From assembly GCA_027943245.1 (NCBI GenBank), contig JANDJZ010001533.1, forward strand, positions 1-13,775: a DNA stretch of 13,775 nt, in the 5' to 3' direction. Positions 6,442-13,775 of this stretch are shown one piece after another. A model generated the notes under the pieces. That model did no database searches, had not been told where the DNA came from, and was given only the letters and a program-made list of their open reading frames with translations. This DNA is from Acanthamoeba sp. SK_2022b (taxonomy: Eukaryota > Discosea > Longamoebia > Acanthamoebidae). The translations under genes and the position numbers were made by a program. The stretch's first letter is position 1. Every line of letters starts with the position of its first letter.

Positions 6442-8168
6442 CGACGGCCCCGGTCCGCATCGGCAACGCGTCCGGCTTCTACGGCGACCGGCTGTCGGCC
6501 GTGCGCGAGATGCTCGAGGGCGGCGAGCTGGACTACCTCACCGGCGACTGGCTGGCCGAGCTGACGATGCTCATCCTCGGCCGCGACCGGATGAAGGACC
6601 CGTCCCTGGGCTACGCCAAGACGTTCCTGGCCCAGATGCGCGACACCCTGGCGCTGGCGAAGGAGAAGGGCGTCCGGGTGGTCAGCAACGCCGGCGGGCT
6701 CAACCCGGCCGGGCTGGCCGACGCGCTGCGGGACATCGCCGCCGACCAGGGCCTGGACGTCACGATCGCCCACGTCGAGGGCGACGACCTGCTGCCCCGC
6801 GCCGACGAGCTCGGCTTCGGGACGGTCCTCACCGCCAACGCCTACCTGGGCGCGTTCGGCATCGCCGAGGCGCTGCGTCGCGGGGCGGACGTCGTCGTCA
6901 CCGGACGGGTGACGGACGCGTCCGTCGTGGTCGGCCCGGCGGTCGCGCACCACGGCTGGGGCCGCGACGACCTCGACGCGCTGGCCGGGGCGGTCGTCGC
7001 CGGGCACGTGATCGAGTGCGGCACGCAGGCCACGGGCGGCAACTTCAGCGGCTTCACGACGCTCGACCTCTCGCGTCCGCTCGGGTTCCCGCTGGCCGAG
7101 GTCGCGGCCGACGGCACGTTCGTCGTCACCAAGCACGCCGGCACCGGCGGCGCGGTCACCGTCGACACCGTCACGGCCCAGCTCGTCTACGAGGTCCAGG
7201 GCCCGGCCTACGCCAACCCCGACGTCGTGACCCACCTCGACGGCCTGGTCGTCGAGCAGGACGGGCCCGACCGCGTCCGCGTCTCGGGCGCCCACGGCTC
7301 GCTGCCACCGACGGACGCCAAGGTCTGCCTCAACGCGCTCGGCGGCTTCCGCAACGGCGTCGAGATGCTCGTGACCGGGCTGGACGTCGACGCCAAGGTC
7401 GACTGGGTGACGGCGCAGGTCGAGGGGGCGCTCGACCCGCGTCCGCAGGTCGTCGAGTGGCACCTCGAGCGGGCGGCCGAGGGCGACCCGGCCACGCAGG
7501 CCGCGGCGACGTCCCGGCTGCGCTGCGCGGTCAAGGACCCCAGCCCCGACCCGGTCGGACGCGCGTTCAGCGGTGCCGTCGTCGAGCTGGCGCTGGCGTC
7601 GTACCCCGGCTTCACCGTGACGGCACCGCCGGCGAAGGGGTCGCCGTTCGGCGTCTACCGGCCCGCGTACGTGCCGCAGACCGCCGTGCCGCACCGCGTC
7701 GTCCTGCCCGGCGGCGAGACGGTCGAGGTCGCCCCGCCCGAGCCCACCGAGCCGTTCGCGCCGTCCGCCCCGGAGGCGGCCCCGGCCCCTGAGCCCGTCG
7801 ACGGGACCACCACCGACGTGCCGCTGGGGCGGTTGCTCCACGCCCGCTCGGGCGACAAGGGCGGCGACGCCAACGTCGGCCTGTGGGTCCCGGCCGCACA
7901 CCCGCACCGCGACGAGGCCTACGCCTGGCTCGTCGCGTGGCTCACGCCCGCGCGCGTCCGCACCCTCGTCCCCGAGGCGGAGGGGCTGGACGTCGAGGTC
8001 CACCCGCTGCCTGGTCCCCGCGCGGTCAACGTCGTCCTGCGCGGCCTGCTCGGCGACGGCGTCGCCGCGTCCACCCGGCTCGACCCCCAGGCCAAGGCCC
8101 TGGGCGAGTGGCTGCGCGCCCGCGTCGTCGCCGTGCCGACCCGTCTGCTCGTCGAAGGAGAGCGATGA
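6438..8168 (+). CDS. AtuA-family protein (DUF1446) with fused C-terminal domain
   Basis: A 576-aa protein of the acyclic terpene utilisation AtuA family, whose biochemical role is not established as far as I know. The main domain (1-~432) carries RIGNASGFYGDR (7-18), SNAGGLNPAGL (83-93), VVTGRVTDASVVVGP (153-167), IECGTQATGGNFSGF (192-206) and the KVCLNALGG/FRNG region (295-306). A Pro/Ala/Glu linker (~432-458) joins a second domain (~460-568) beginning LLHARSGDKGGDANVGLW (466-483). That motif marks the small AtuA-like C-terminal domain, which some organisms encode separately. Start ATG 6438 overlaps the previous stop (ATGA) and has GGGGAGG at 6425-6431. It precedes an acyl-CoA dehydrogenase and carboxylase, as in the M. 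tuberculosis Rv0976c cluster and partly as in Pseudomonas atu operons. Confidence 0.9.
   Translation: MTTAPVRIGNASGFYGDRLSAVREMLEGGELDYLTGDWLAELTMLILGRDRMKDPSLGYAKTFLAQMRDTLALAKEKGVRVVSNAGGLNPAGLADALRDIAADQGLDVTIAHVEGDDLLPRADELGFGTVLTANAYLGAFGIAEALRRGADVVVTGRVTDASVVVGPAVAHHGWGRDDLDALAGAVVAGHVIECGTQATGGNFSGFTTLDLSRPLGFPLAEVAADGTFVVTKHAGTGGAVTVDTVTAQLVYEVQGPAYANPDVVTHLDGLVVEQDGPDRVRVSGAHGSLPPTDAKVCLNALGGFRNGVEMLVTGLDVDAKVDWVTAQVEGALDPRPQVVEWHLERAAEGDPATQAAATSRLRCAVKDPSPDPVGRAFSGAVVELALASYPGFTVTAPPAKGSPFGVYRPAYVPQTAVPHRVVLPGGETVEVAPPEPTEPFAPSAPEAAPAPEPVDGTTTDVPLGRLLHARSGDKGGDANVGLWVPAAHPHRDEAYAWLVAWLTPARVRTLVPEAEGLDVEVHPLPGPRAVNVVLRGLLGDGVAASTRLDPQAKALGEWLRARVVAVPTRLLVEGER
8155..8160 (+). promoter_or_regulatory. 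Ribosome binding site of acyl-CoA dehydrogenase 1
   Basis: AAGGAG, 4 nt before ATG 8165, within the coding end of the AtuA gene. It fixes the start at the ATGA overlap although the frame is open upstream. Confidence 0.7.
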
Positions 8169-9316
8169 ACCCCTGGAGGACCCCCGAGCGTGAGGCTCTG
8201 CGCGACATGGTGCGCAGCTTCACCGAGAAGGAGATCGTCCCGCACCTGCGCCAGTGGGAGGACGAGGGACGCCTGCCGCGCGAGCTGCACCTGACGGCGG
8301 CCAAGGCCGGCCTCATGGGCATCGGCTTCCCCGAGGAGGTCGGCGGCAGCGGCGGCGACCTGGTCGACACGACCATCGTGACCGAGACGATCATCGAGTC
8401 CGGCGGCTCCAGCGGCCTGGTCTCGGCGTTGTTCACGCACGGCATCGCGCTGCCGCACATCGTCGCGAACGGCAGCCCGGACCTCGTCGACGAGTACGTC
8501 CGCCCGACGCTGGCCGGCGAGAAGATCGGCTCGCTCGCCGTCACCGAGCCCGACGGCGGCTCGGACGTCGCGAACCTGCGCACCCGGGCCCGCAAGGACG
8601 GCGCCGACTACGTCGTCGACGGGGCGAAGACGTTCATCACGTCCGGCGTGCGGTCGGACTTCGTCACCACCGCGGTGCGCACCGGCGACGACGGCTGGGG
8701 CGGCATCAGCCTGGTCGTCATCGACAAGGGCCTGGACGGGTTCGACGTCAGCGGCCCGCTGGCCAAGATGGGGTGGCACTGCTCCGACACCGCCGAGCTC
8801 GCGTTCAGCGGGGTGCGGGTGCCGCAGGCCAAGCTCGTCGGCGAGGAGAACGCGGGCTTCGTCTACGTCATGCAGCAGTTCGTCGTCGAGCGGCTGAGCC
8901 TGGCCACGCAGGCGTACGCCACCGCCCAGCGCGCCCTCGACCTCGCGGTCGACTACGCCCGCACCCGCGAGACGTTCGGCCGCCCGCTCATCAAGCGCCA
9001 GGCCATCCGCCACCGCCTGGTCGAGATGCACCAGAAGGTCGAGGCGGCCCGCGCGGTCACCCGGCAGGCGGTCGAGGCGCAGGTCAGCGGCGAGAAGGAC
9101 GACCTGCAGATGTCGCTCGTGGCGTCCACGGCCAAGAACGTCGCCGTCGAGGCGTGCGAGTGGGTCGTCAGCCAGGCCGTGCAGATCCACGGCGGCGCCG
9201 GCTACCTGCGCGACAGCGAGGTCGACCGGCACTACCGCGACGCCCGCATCCTGGGCATCGGCGGCGGCGCGACCGAGGTCATGAAGGACCTCTCGGCGAA
9301 GCTGCTGGGGTACTGA
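8165..9316 (+). CDS. Acyl-CoA dehydrogenase (FadE13-like, isovaleryl/citronellyl type)
   Basis: FAD-dependent alpha,beta-dehydrogenation of an acyl-CoA, passing electrons to electron-transfer flavoprotein. At 383 aa it is full length. Landmarks are the substrate/FAD motif LAVTEPDGGSD (124-134), KTFITSG (155-161), the helix-G segment QQFVVERLSLA (237-247), TFGRPLIKRQAIRHRL (270-285) and the C-terminal IHGGAGYLRD (341-350) and YRDARILGIGGGATEVM (357-373). The position matching the catalytic Glu of medium-chain enzymes holds glycine (G367). E242 in VVERL lies where isovaleryl-CoA and long-chain enzymes keep their base, suggesting a branched substrate. The start overlaps the AtuA stop (ATGA). It should supply the 2-enoyl-CoA used by the carboxylase downstream. 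Gene order suggests FadE13 orthology, from memory. Confidence 0.93.
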   Translation: MNPWRTPEREALRDMVRSFTEKEIVPHLRQWEDEGRLPRELHLTAAKAGLMGIGFPEEVGGSGGDLVDTTIVTETIIESGGSSGLVSALFTHGIALPHIVANGSPDLVDEYVRPTLAGEKIGSLAVTEPDGGSDVANLRTRARKDGADYVVDGAKTFITSGVRSDFVTTAVRTGDDGWGGISLVVIDKGLDGFDVSGPLAKMGWHCSDTAELAFSGVRVPQAKLVGEENAGFVYVMQQFVVERLSLATQAYATAQRALDLAVDYARTRETFGRPLIKRQAIRHRLVEMHQKVEAARAVTRQAVEAQVSGEKDDLQMSLVASTAKNVAVEACEWVVSQAVQIHGGAGYLRDSEVDRHYRDARILGIGGGATEVMKDLSAKLLGY

Positions 9317-9317
9317 G

Positions 9318-10895
9318 ATGACGACCGAGACCGTCACGGAGCAGGGCAACCGCGAGGCGATGCTCGAGCGCATCGCCGCCCTGCACGCGGAGCAGGCCAA
9401 GGCCGTCGCCGGCGGCGGCGAGCGCTACGTCGCCCGCCACCGCGCGCGCGGCAAGCTGACCGCCCGCGAGCGCATCGAGCTGCTGCTCGACGAGGACGCC
9501 CCGTTCCTGGAGCTGGGCGCGCTCGCCGGCTGGGGCACCGACTTCCCGGTCGGCGCCTCGGTGGTCACCGGCATCGGCGTCGTCGAGGGCGTCGAGTGCA
9601 TGATCGTGGCCAACGACCCGACGGTGAAGGGCGGCTCGACCAACCCGAGCTCGCTGCGCAAGAGCCGCCGGGCCGCGCAGATCGCCACCGAGAACGGTCT
9701 GCCGACGATCAACCTGGTCGAGTCCGGCGGCGCCGACCTGCCGACGCAGAAGGACATCTTCATCCCCGGCGGCGCGAGCTTCCGCGACCTCACCCGGTCC
9801 AGCGCCGCGGGGGTCCCGACGATCGCGCTCGTCTTCGGCAACGCGACGGCCGGCGGCGCCTACGTGCCCGGCATGAGCGACTACGTGGTCATGGTCAAGG
9901 ACGGCGCGAAGGTCTTCCTCGGCGGTCCGCCGCTGGTGAAGATGGCCACCGGCGAGGAGTCCGACGACGAGTCGCTGGGCGGCGCCGAGATGCACGCGCG
10001 GACGTCCGGCCTGGCCGACTACCTGGCCGTGGACGAGCACGACGCGATCCGGCTGGGACGCCAGGTCGTCCGGCGGCTCAACTGGCGCAAGGCCGGCCCG
10101 GCACCGCGGACGGACTACGCCGAGCCGCGCCGCGACCCGGAGGCCCTGCTCGACCTGATCCCGACCGACCTCAAGCAGCCGTTCGACCCGCGCGAGGTCA
10201 TCGCCCACCTGGTCGACGGCAGCGACTTCGACGAGTTCAAGCCGCTGTACGGCACCAGCCTGGTCACCGGCTTCGCCCAGCTGCACGGCCACCCGGTCGG
10301 CGTCCTGGCCAACGCGCAGGGCGTCCTGTTCAGCCAGGAGGCGCAGAAGGCCGCGCAGTTCATCCAGCTGGCCAACCAGGTCGACACGCCGCTGCTGTTC
10401 CTGCACAACACGACCGGCTACATGGTCGGCGCGCAGTACGAGCAGGGCGGCATCATCAAGCACGGCGCGCAGATGATCAACGCCGTCTCGAACAGCAAGG
10501 TGCCGCACCTGAGCGTCGTCATCGGCGCCTCGTACGGGGCCGGTCACTACGGCATGAGCGGACGCGCCTACGACCCGCGGTTCATGTTCAGCTGGCCGAA
10601 CGCCAAGTCGGCGGTGATGGGCCCGGCGCAGCTGGCCGGCGTCATCTCGATCGTCGCCCGCCAGGCCGCGGAGTCCAAGGGCGTCCCGTTCGACGAGGAG
10701 CAGGACGCGAAGACCCGGGCATTCATCGAGCAGATGATCGAGGAGCAGTCGCTCGCCTTCTTCACGTCCGGCATGGGCTACGACGACGGCGTCATCGACC
10801 CGCGCGACACGCGCACGATCCTGGGCATCTGCCTGTCGGCCATCGCCACCCGCCCCGTCGAGGGCGCCGAGGGATTCGGGGTGTTCCGCCTGTGA
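9318..10895 (+). CDS. Acyl-CoA carboxylase beta subunit (carboxyltransferase, AccD2-like)
   Basis: Carboxyltransferase of a biotin-dependent acyl-CoA carboxylase; it moves CO2 from carboxybiotin to an acyl-CoA. The 525-aa chain has both crotonase-like halves. The N half has RGKLTARERIELLLD (~41-55), VESGGADLPTQKDIF and FGNATAGGAYVPGMSD. The C half has FLHNTTGYMVGAQYEQGGI and GASYGAGHYGMSGRAYDPRF. The latter resemble methylcrotonyl- and geranyl-CoA carboxylases more than propionyl-CoA enzymes, so a 3-methyl-enoyl-CoA is the likely class of substrate. The tract PGGASFRDLTRSSAAGVP differs from canonical MCC, and I recall it as AccD2-type. It starts one nucleotide after the dehydrogenase stop, with GGGG at 9307-9310 as the ribosome site. 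Exact substrate unknown. Confidence 0.93.
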   Translation: MTTETVTEQGNREAMLERIAALHAEQAKAVAGGGERYVARHRARGKLTARERIELLLDEDAPFLELGALAGWGTDFPVGASVVTGIGVVEGVECMIVANDPTVKGGSTNPSSLRKSRRAAQIATENGLPTINLVESGGADLPTQKDIFIPGGASFRDLTRSSAAGVPTIALVFGNATAGGAYVPGMSDYVVMVKDGAKVFLGGPPLVKMATGEESDDESLGGAEMHARTSGLADYLAVDEHDAIRLGRQVVRRLNWRKAGPAPRTDYAEPRRDPEALLDLIPTDLKQPFDPREVIAHLVDGSDFDEFKPLYGTSLVTGFAQLHGHPVGVLANAQGVLFSQEAQKAAQFIQLANQVDTPLLFLHNTTGYMVGAQYEQGGIIKHGAQMINAVSNSKVPHLSVVIGASYGAGHYGMSGRAYDPRFMFSWPNAKSAVMGPAQLAGVISIVARQAAESKGVPFDEEQDAKTRAFIEQMIEEQSLAFFTSGMGYDDGVIDPRDTRTILGICLSAIATRPVEGAEGFGVFRL

Positions 10896-10975
10896 GCGAG
10901 CGCAGCGAGCGAACCATCAGCATCGTCGCGGGCGGACGTCCGTACCGTTCTTCCCTCACTGAGGTCCGCCAGTGA
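10892..10975 (+). CDS. 27-codon mini-ORF coupled to accD and accA
   Basis: A short open frame fills the only sizeable gap in the operon. It starts at GTG 10892, overlapping the accD stop as GTGA, and stops at TGA 10973, overlapping the accA start as GTGA. The peptide begins VSERSERTIS and ends SSLTEVRQ; it matches no family I know and may not be functional as a peptide. A ribosome leaving accD could re-initiate here and deliver to accA, making it a coupling device or a relic of an inserted repeat. Its start lies in the AGCGAGCG tandem repeat. The exact fit at both ends is seen; translation is inferred. Confidence 0.4.
   Translation: MSERSERTISIVAGGRPYRSSLTEVRQ
10895..10912 (+). repeat. Tandem AGCGAGCGC/AGCGAGCGA repeat
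   Basis: Two near-identical 9-mers immediately after the accD stop. From memory, GAGCGAGCGCAGCGAGCGAA-like strings occur repeatedly near gene ends and starts in several actinobacteria, giving SERSER-type peptide ends. This copy may be a member of such a dispersed family. A genome-wide count was not possible here. Confidence 0.55.
10933..10942. repeat. CGGACGTCCG perfect 10-bp palindrome upstream of accA
   Basis: Self-complementary 10-mer within the accD-accA gap, immediately followed by TACCGT (10943-10948), which could be a -10 box for an internal accA promoter. Palindromes of this length occur by chance in such GC-rich DNA, so its role is uncertain. Confidence 0.3.
10960..10964 (+). promoter_or_regulatory. 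Ribosome binding site of accA
   Basis: TGAGG with a 7-nt spacer before GTG 10972. It supports independent initiation of accA in addition to coupling from the mini-ORF. Confidence 0.6.
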
Positions 10976-11812
10976 CCACGCACAAGACCATTCGTTCCGT
11001 CCTGGTCGCGAACCGGGGCGAGATCGCCCGACGCGTGTTCCGCACCTGCCGCGACCTCGGCATCGAGACCGTCGCCGTGCACTCGGACGCCGACGCGGGC
11101 GCGCCGTTCGTCCGCGAGGCCGACCGGGCCGTGCGCCTGCCCGGCTCGGCACCGGCCGAGACGTACCTGCGTGGCGACCTGGTCATCGCCGCGGCGCGGG
11201 CGGCCGGTGCCGACGCGATCCACCCCGGCTACGGCTTCCTGTCGGAGAACGCGCAGTTCGCGCGGGACGTCGTCGAGGCGGGCCTGACCTGGATCGGGCC
11301 CGACCCGTCGACGATCGAGGCGATGGGGTCCAAGATCCGGGCCAAGGAGCTCATGGCCGCCGCCGGCGTCCCGGTGCTCGAGGTCGACCCGGCGACCGCC
11401 ACCGCGGCCGACTTCCCGCTGCTGGTCAAGGCGTCCGCCGGCGGCGGCGGCCGGGGGATGCGCGTCGTCGACGACCCGCGCGACCTCGAGGCCGAGCTCG
11501 CCCGGGCGGGCGCCGAGGCGGCGTCGGCGTTCGGCGACGCGACGGTCTTCGTCGAGCCGTACCTGGCCACCGCGCGCCACGTCGAGGTGCAGGTCATGGC
11601 CGACGCGCACGGCACCTGCTGGGTCGTCGGCGACCGCGACTGCTCGATCCAGCGCCGCCACCAGAAGGTCGTCGAGGAGGCGCCCGCGCCCGCGCTCTCC
11701 GACGCCGCGCGGGCCACGCTGCACGACGCGGCCCGCAAGGCGGCCGGCGCGACCGGCTACGTCGGCGCCGGCACGGTCGAGTTCCTGGTCGACGGCGACC
11801 GCGTCTTCTTCC

Positions 11813-11844
<32 letters not shown>

Positions 11845-12921
11845 CCGGTGACCGAGGCGGTGACGGGCCTGGACCTGGTCGCGCTGCAGCTCGCGGTGGC
11901 CGAGGGACGTCCGCTCGACGGCGAGCCGCCGGCGCCGTCGGGGCACGCCGTCGAGGTGCGGCTGTACGCCGAGGACCCGGCCGACGACTGGCGTCCGCAG
12001 ACCGGCACGCTGCGCGCCTTCGACGTCGAGGGCGTCGCGTTCGCGAACCCCGCGGGTCACGGGCTCCGGGTCGACTCCGGCGTCGAGGCCGGCAGCGAGG
12101 TCGGCGTCCACTACGACGCGATGCTGGCCAAGGTGATCGCCCACGGACCGGACCGGGCGTCCGCGCTGCGGATGCTCGACGGTGCGCTGCGCCGGGCCCG
12201 GGTCCACGGCGTCGCCACCAACACGGCGCTGCTGCGGGCGATCCTGGGCGACGAGGACGTCGTCGCGGCGCGCGTGCACACCTCGCTGCTCGACCAGCGG
12301 CTCGAGGCCTGGACGAAGCCGGCCGGCGACCCCGTCCTGCCGTCGCTCGCGGCCGCGGTCGCCCAGGCCGAGACGGCCCGGGCGTCCGCGCGGGTGCTGG
12401 GACGGGTGCCGGCGGCCTACCGCAACGTGCCGTCGCAGCCGCGCACCCGGACGTTCACCGTGCCGGGTCGCGAGGAGCCGCTCGAGGTCGCCTACTCCAG
12501 CGTGGGCGGGCGGCTGGTGAGCGACCTGGCCACCGTCGTGGCGGCGACGCCCACCCGCGTGGTGCTCGAGCGCGACGGCGTCCGCACGTCCTACGACGTG
12601 ACCGTGGGCGAGACGTCCGTGGACGTCGCCGGGCCCGAGGGCGCGCTCTCGCTGGGCGTCGTGCCGCGGTTCGTCGACCCGTCCGAGGTCATCGCCGCCG
12701 GCTCGCTGCTCGCCCCGATGCCCGCGGCCGTCGTGTCGGTCGCGGTGCAGGCCGGCCAGCGGGTCGAGCGGGGCCAGACCGTCCTCGTGCTCGAGGCCAT
12801 GAAGATGCAGCACACCGTCGCCGCGCCCGCGGACGGCGTCGTCACCGAGGTCCACGTCGCGGCCGGCTCGCAGGTCGAGTCCGGCGCCGTGCTGGCCGTC
12901 GTCGAGGAGGAGCAGGGATGA
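10972..12921 (+). CDS. Acyl-CoA carboxylase alpha subunit: biotin carboxylase plus BCCP (AccA2-like)
   Basis: ATP-dependent biotin carboxylase with its own carrier domain; it carboxylates biotin and hands it to the AccD partner. The 649-aa chain starts TIRSVLVANRGEIARRVF (6-23), continues with HPGYGFLSENAQFA (~84-97), the ATP-grasp glycine loop KASAGGGGRGMRVV, the RDCSIQRRHQKVVEE block, FLEMNTRLQVEHPVTE and the RLYAEDP motif of the carboxylase C-terminal region. A ~130-residue middle segment follows. The C-terminal biotinyl domain has VLEAMKMQHTV, with K611 as biotinylation site, 38 residues from the end. The architecture is that of MCC/PCC-type alpha subunits. The start is GTG 10972 with TGAGG upstream. 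The stop overlaps the next gene as ATGA (12918-12921). Confidence 0.94.
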
Positions 12922-13775
12922 CCACCGCGTTCACCGAGAGCGAGGAGCGCCGGGCGCTCCGCCGGGCCGTGGCCGAGCTCGGCCGCAAGTACGGCCAGGA
13001 GTACTTCGACGCCGCCGCCAAGGAGGGCCGCAAGACCACCGAGCTGTGGGCCGAGGCCGGCAAGCTCGGCTACCTCGGCGTCGCCGTGCCCGAGGAGTAC
13101 GGCGGAGGCGGTGGCGACATCGGCGACCTCGCCGCCGTGTGCGAGGAGCTGGCCGCTGCCGGCTGTCCGCTGCTGCTCATGGTCGTCTCGCCGGCGATCG
13201 TCGGCACGATCATCGCCCAGTACGGCACCGAGGAGCAGAAGCAGCGCTGGCTGCCCGGCCTGGCCGACGGCACCGCGACGTTCGCGTTCTCGATCACGGA
13301 GCCGGACGCGGGCAGCAACTCGCACAACATCGTCACGACCGGCTACCGCACCGAGGACGGCTGGCGGCTCAAGGGCACCAAGACGTACATCTCGGGCGTG
13401 GACGAGGCCGACGCGGTGCTCGTCGTCGCCCGGCTCGAGGACGCGCGGACGGGCAAGCTGAAGCCGGCGCTCTTCCTCGTCCCGACGGACGCCGAGGGCT
13501 TCACGTTCAACGAGATCGACATGGGCATCAACAGTCCCGAGAAGCAGTTCACGCTGTTCTTCGACGACGTCCTGCTGCCCAAGGACGCACTCGTCGGCAG
13601 CGAGGACGCCGGTCTGGAGCAGCTGTTCGCCGGGTTGAACCCCGAGCGCATCATGGCGTCCTCGTTCGCCACCGGCACCGCGCGGCTGGCGCTGGAGAAG
13701 GCCACCGCGTACGCCAAGGAGCGCCAGGTCTGGAAGACGCCGATCGGGGCCCACCAGGCCGTCGCGCACCCGCTC
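12918..13775 (+). CDS. Acyl-CoA dehydrogenase 2 (FadE12-like), cut by the window end
   Basis: First 286 residues of a second acyl-CoA dehydrogenase, open to the last base; about 100 C-terminal residues should lie outside. Visible are the helical N-terminus, VPEEYGGGGGDIGDL (57-71), the substrate/FAD motif FAFSITEPDAGSNSH (122-136), LKGTKTYISG (151-160), the middle beta domain and VWKTPIGAHQAVAHPL (271-286). E243 in GLNPERIMASS occupies the isovaleryl/long-chain-type catalytic position, as E242 does in the first dehydrogenase. The C-terminal segment needed to exclude a medium-chain-type Glu is missing. ATG 12918 overlaps the accA stop (ATGA), with GGAGG at 12906-12910. Two distinct dehydrogenases in one operon imply two oxidation steps or two substrates. 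Its place matches FadE12 in the mycobacterial cluster, from memory. Confidence 0.92.
   Translation, partial: MTTAFTESEERRALRRAVAELGRKYGQEYFDAAAKEGRKTTELWAEAGKLGYLGVAVPEEYGGGGGDIGDLAAVCEELAAAGCPLLLMVVSPAIVGTIIAQYGTEEQKQRWLPGLADGTATFAFSITEPDAGSNSHNIVTTGYRTEDGWRLKGTKTYISGVDEADAVLVVARLEDARTGKLKPALFLVPTDAEGFTFNEIDMGINSPEKQFTLFFDDVLLPKDALVGSEDAGLEQLFAGLNPERIMASSFATGTARLALEKATAYAKERQVWKTPIGAHQAVAHPL

Noticed and set aside
6321..12855. Long antisense open frames over atuA, the first dehydrogenase, accD and accA
   Set aside because: They mirror the codon phase of strongly supported plus-strand genes and show no motif. I saw no sign of a real antisense gene.

Overview
High-GC actinobacterial chromosome segment, with third codon positions almost always G or C and many 4-nt stop/start overlaps. 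A mycothiol-type (MDMPI-like) protein and an acyl-CoA carboxylase operon of the accA2/accD2 type known from mycobacteria point to Actinomycetes. Nocardioidaceae (Nocardioides or Aeromicrobium-like) is my best guess, but that is an impression from gene style, not a test. I see no rRNA, tRNA, CRISPR array, insertion sequence or phage gene.

Layout. (1) 28-2327, minus strand: a two-gene 5-oxoprolinase operon, pxpA followed by a fused pxpB-pxpC, for ATP-dependent hydrolysis of 5-oxoproline to glutamate. (2) 2328-2472: a divergent spacer with three copies of a ~30-bp imperfect repeat, two direct and one inverted. (3) 2473-3334, plus strand: two small overlapping membrane-protein genes of unknown function. 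(4) 3331-4338: a PaaI-type hotdog thioesterase (minus) divergent from an HxlR-type regulator (plus), with an inverted repeat in the 51-bp spacer. (5) 4373-4981: a HAD-family phosphatase. (6) 5036 to the right edge: one tightly packed operon, tetR - MDMPI/DinB-like protein - AtuA-family protein - acyl-CoA dehydrogenase - carboxyltransferase (accD) - a 27-codon mini-ORF - biotin carboxylase/BCCP (accA) - second acyl-CoA dehydrogenase, which is cut by the window end.

How it works together. The large operon has the logic of leucine/isovalerate or acyclic-terpene catabolism. An acyl-CoA dehydrogenase makes a 2,3-unsaturated branched acyl-CoA, a biotin carboxylase/carboxyltransferase pair carboxylates its gamma carbon, and a hydratase (expected just past the right edge) would follow. 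Gene order matches, from memory, the Mycobacterium tuberculosis Rv0976c-Rv0972c cluster, whose physiological substrate I believe is not settled. The TetR gene leads the operon, and a palindrome overlaps its -35 box, so substrate-induced derepression is likely. The least explained members are the AtuA-like protein with its fused C-terminal domain, the MDMPI/DinB-fold protein, and the mini-ORF coupled to both carboxylase genes.

Four transcription units (pxpA, thioesterase, HAD, tetR) share a -10-like (T/C)ANNNT exactly 6 nt before the start codon, suggesting leaderless mRNAs.
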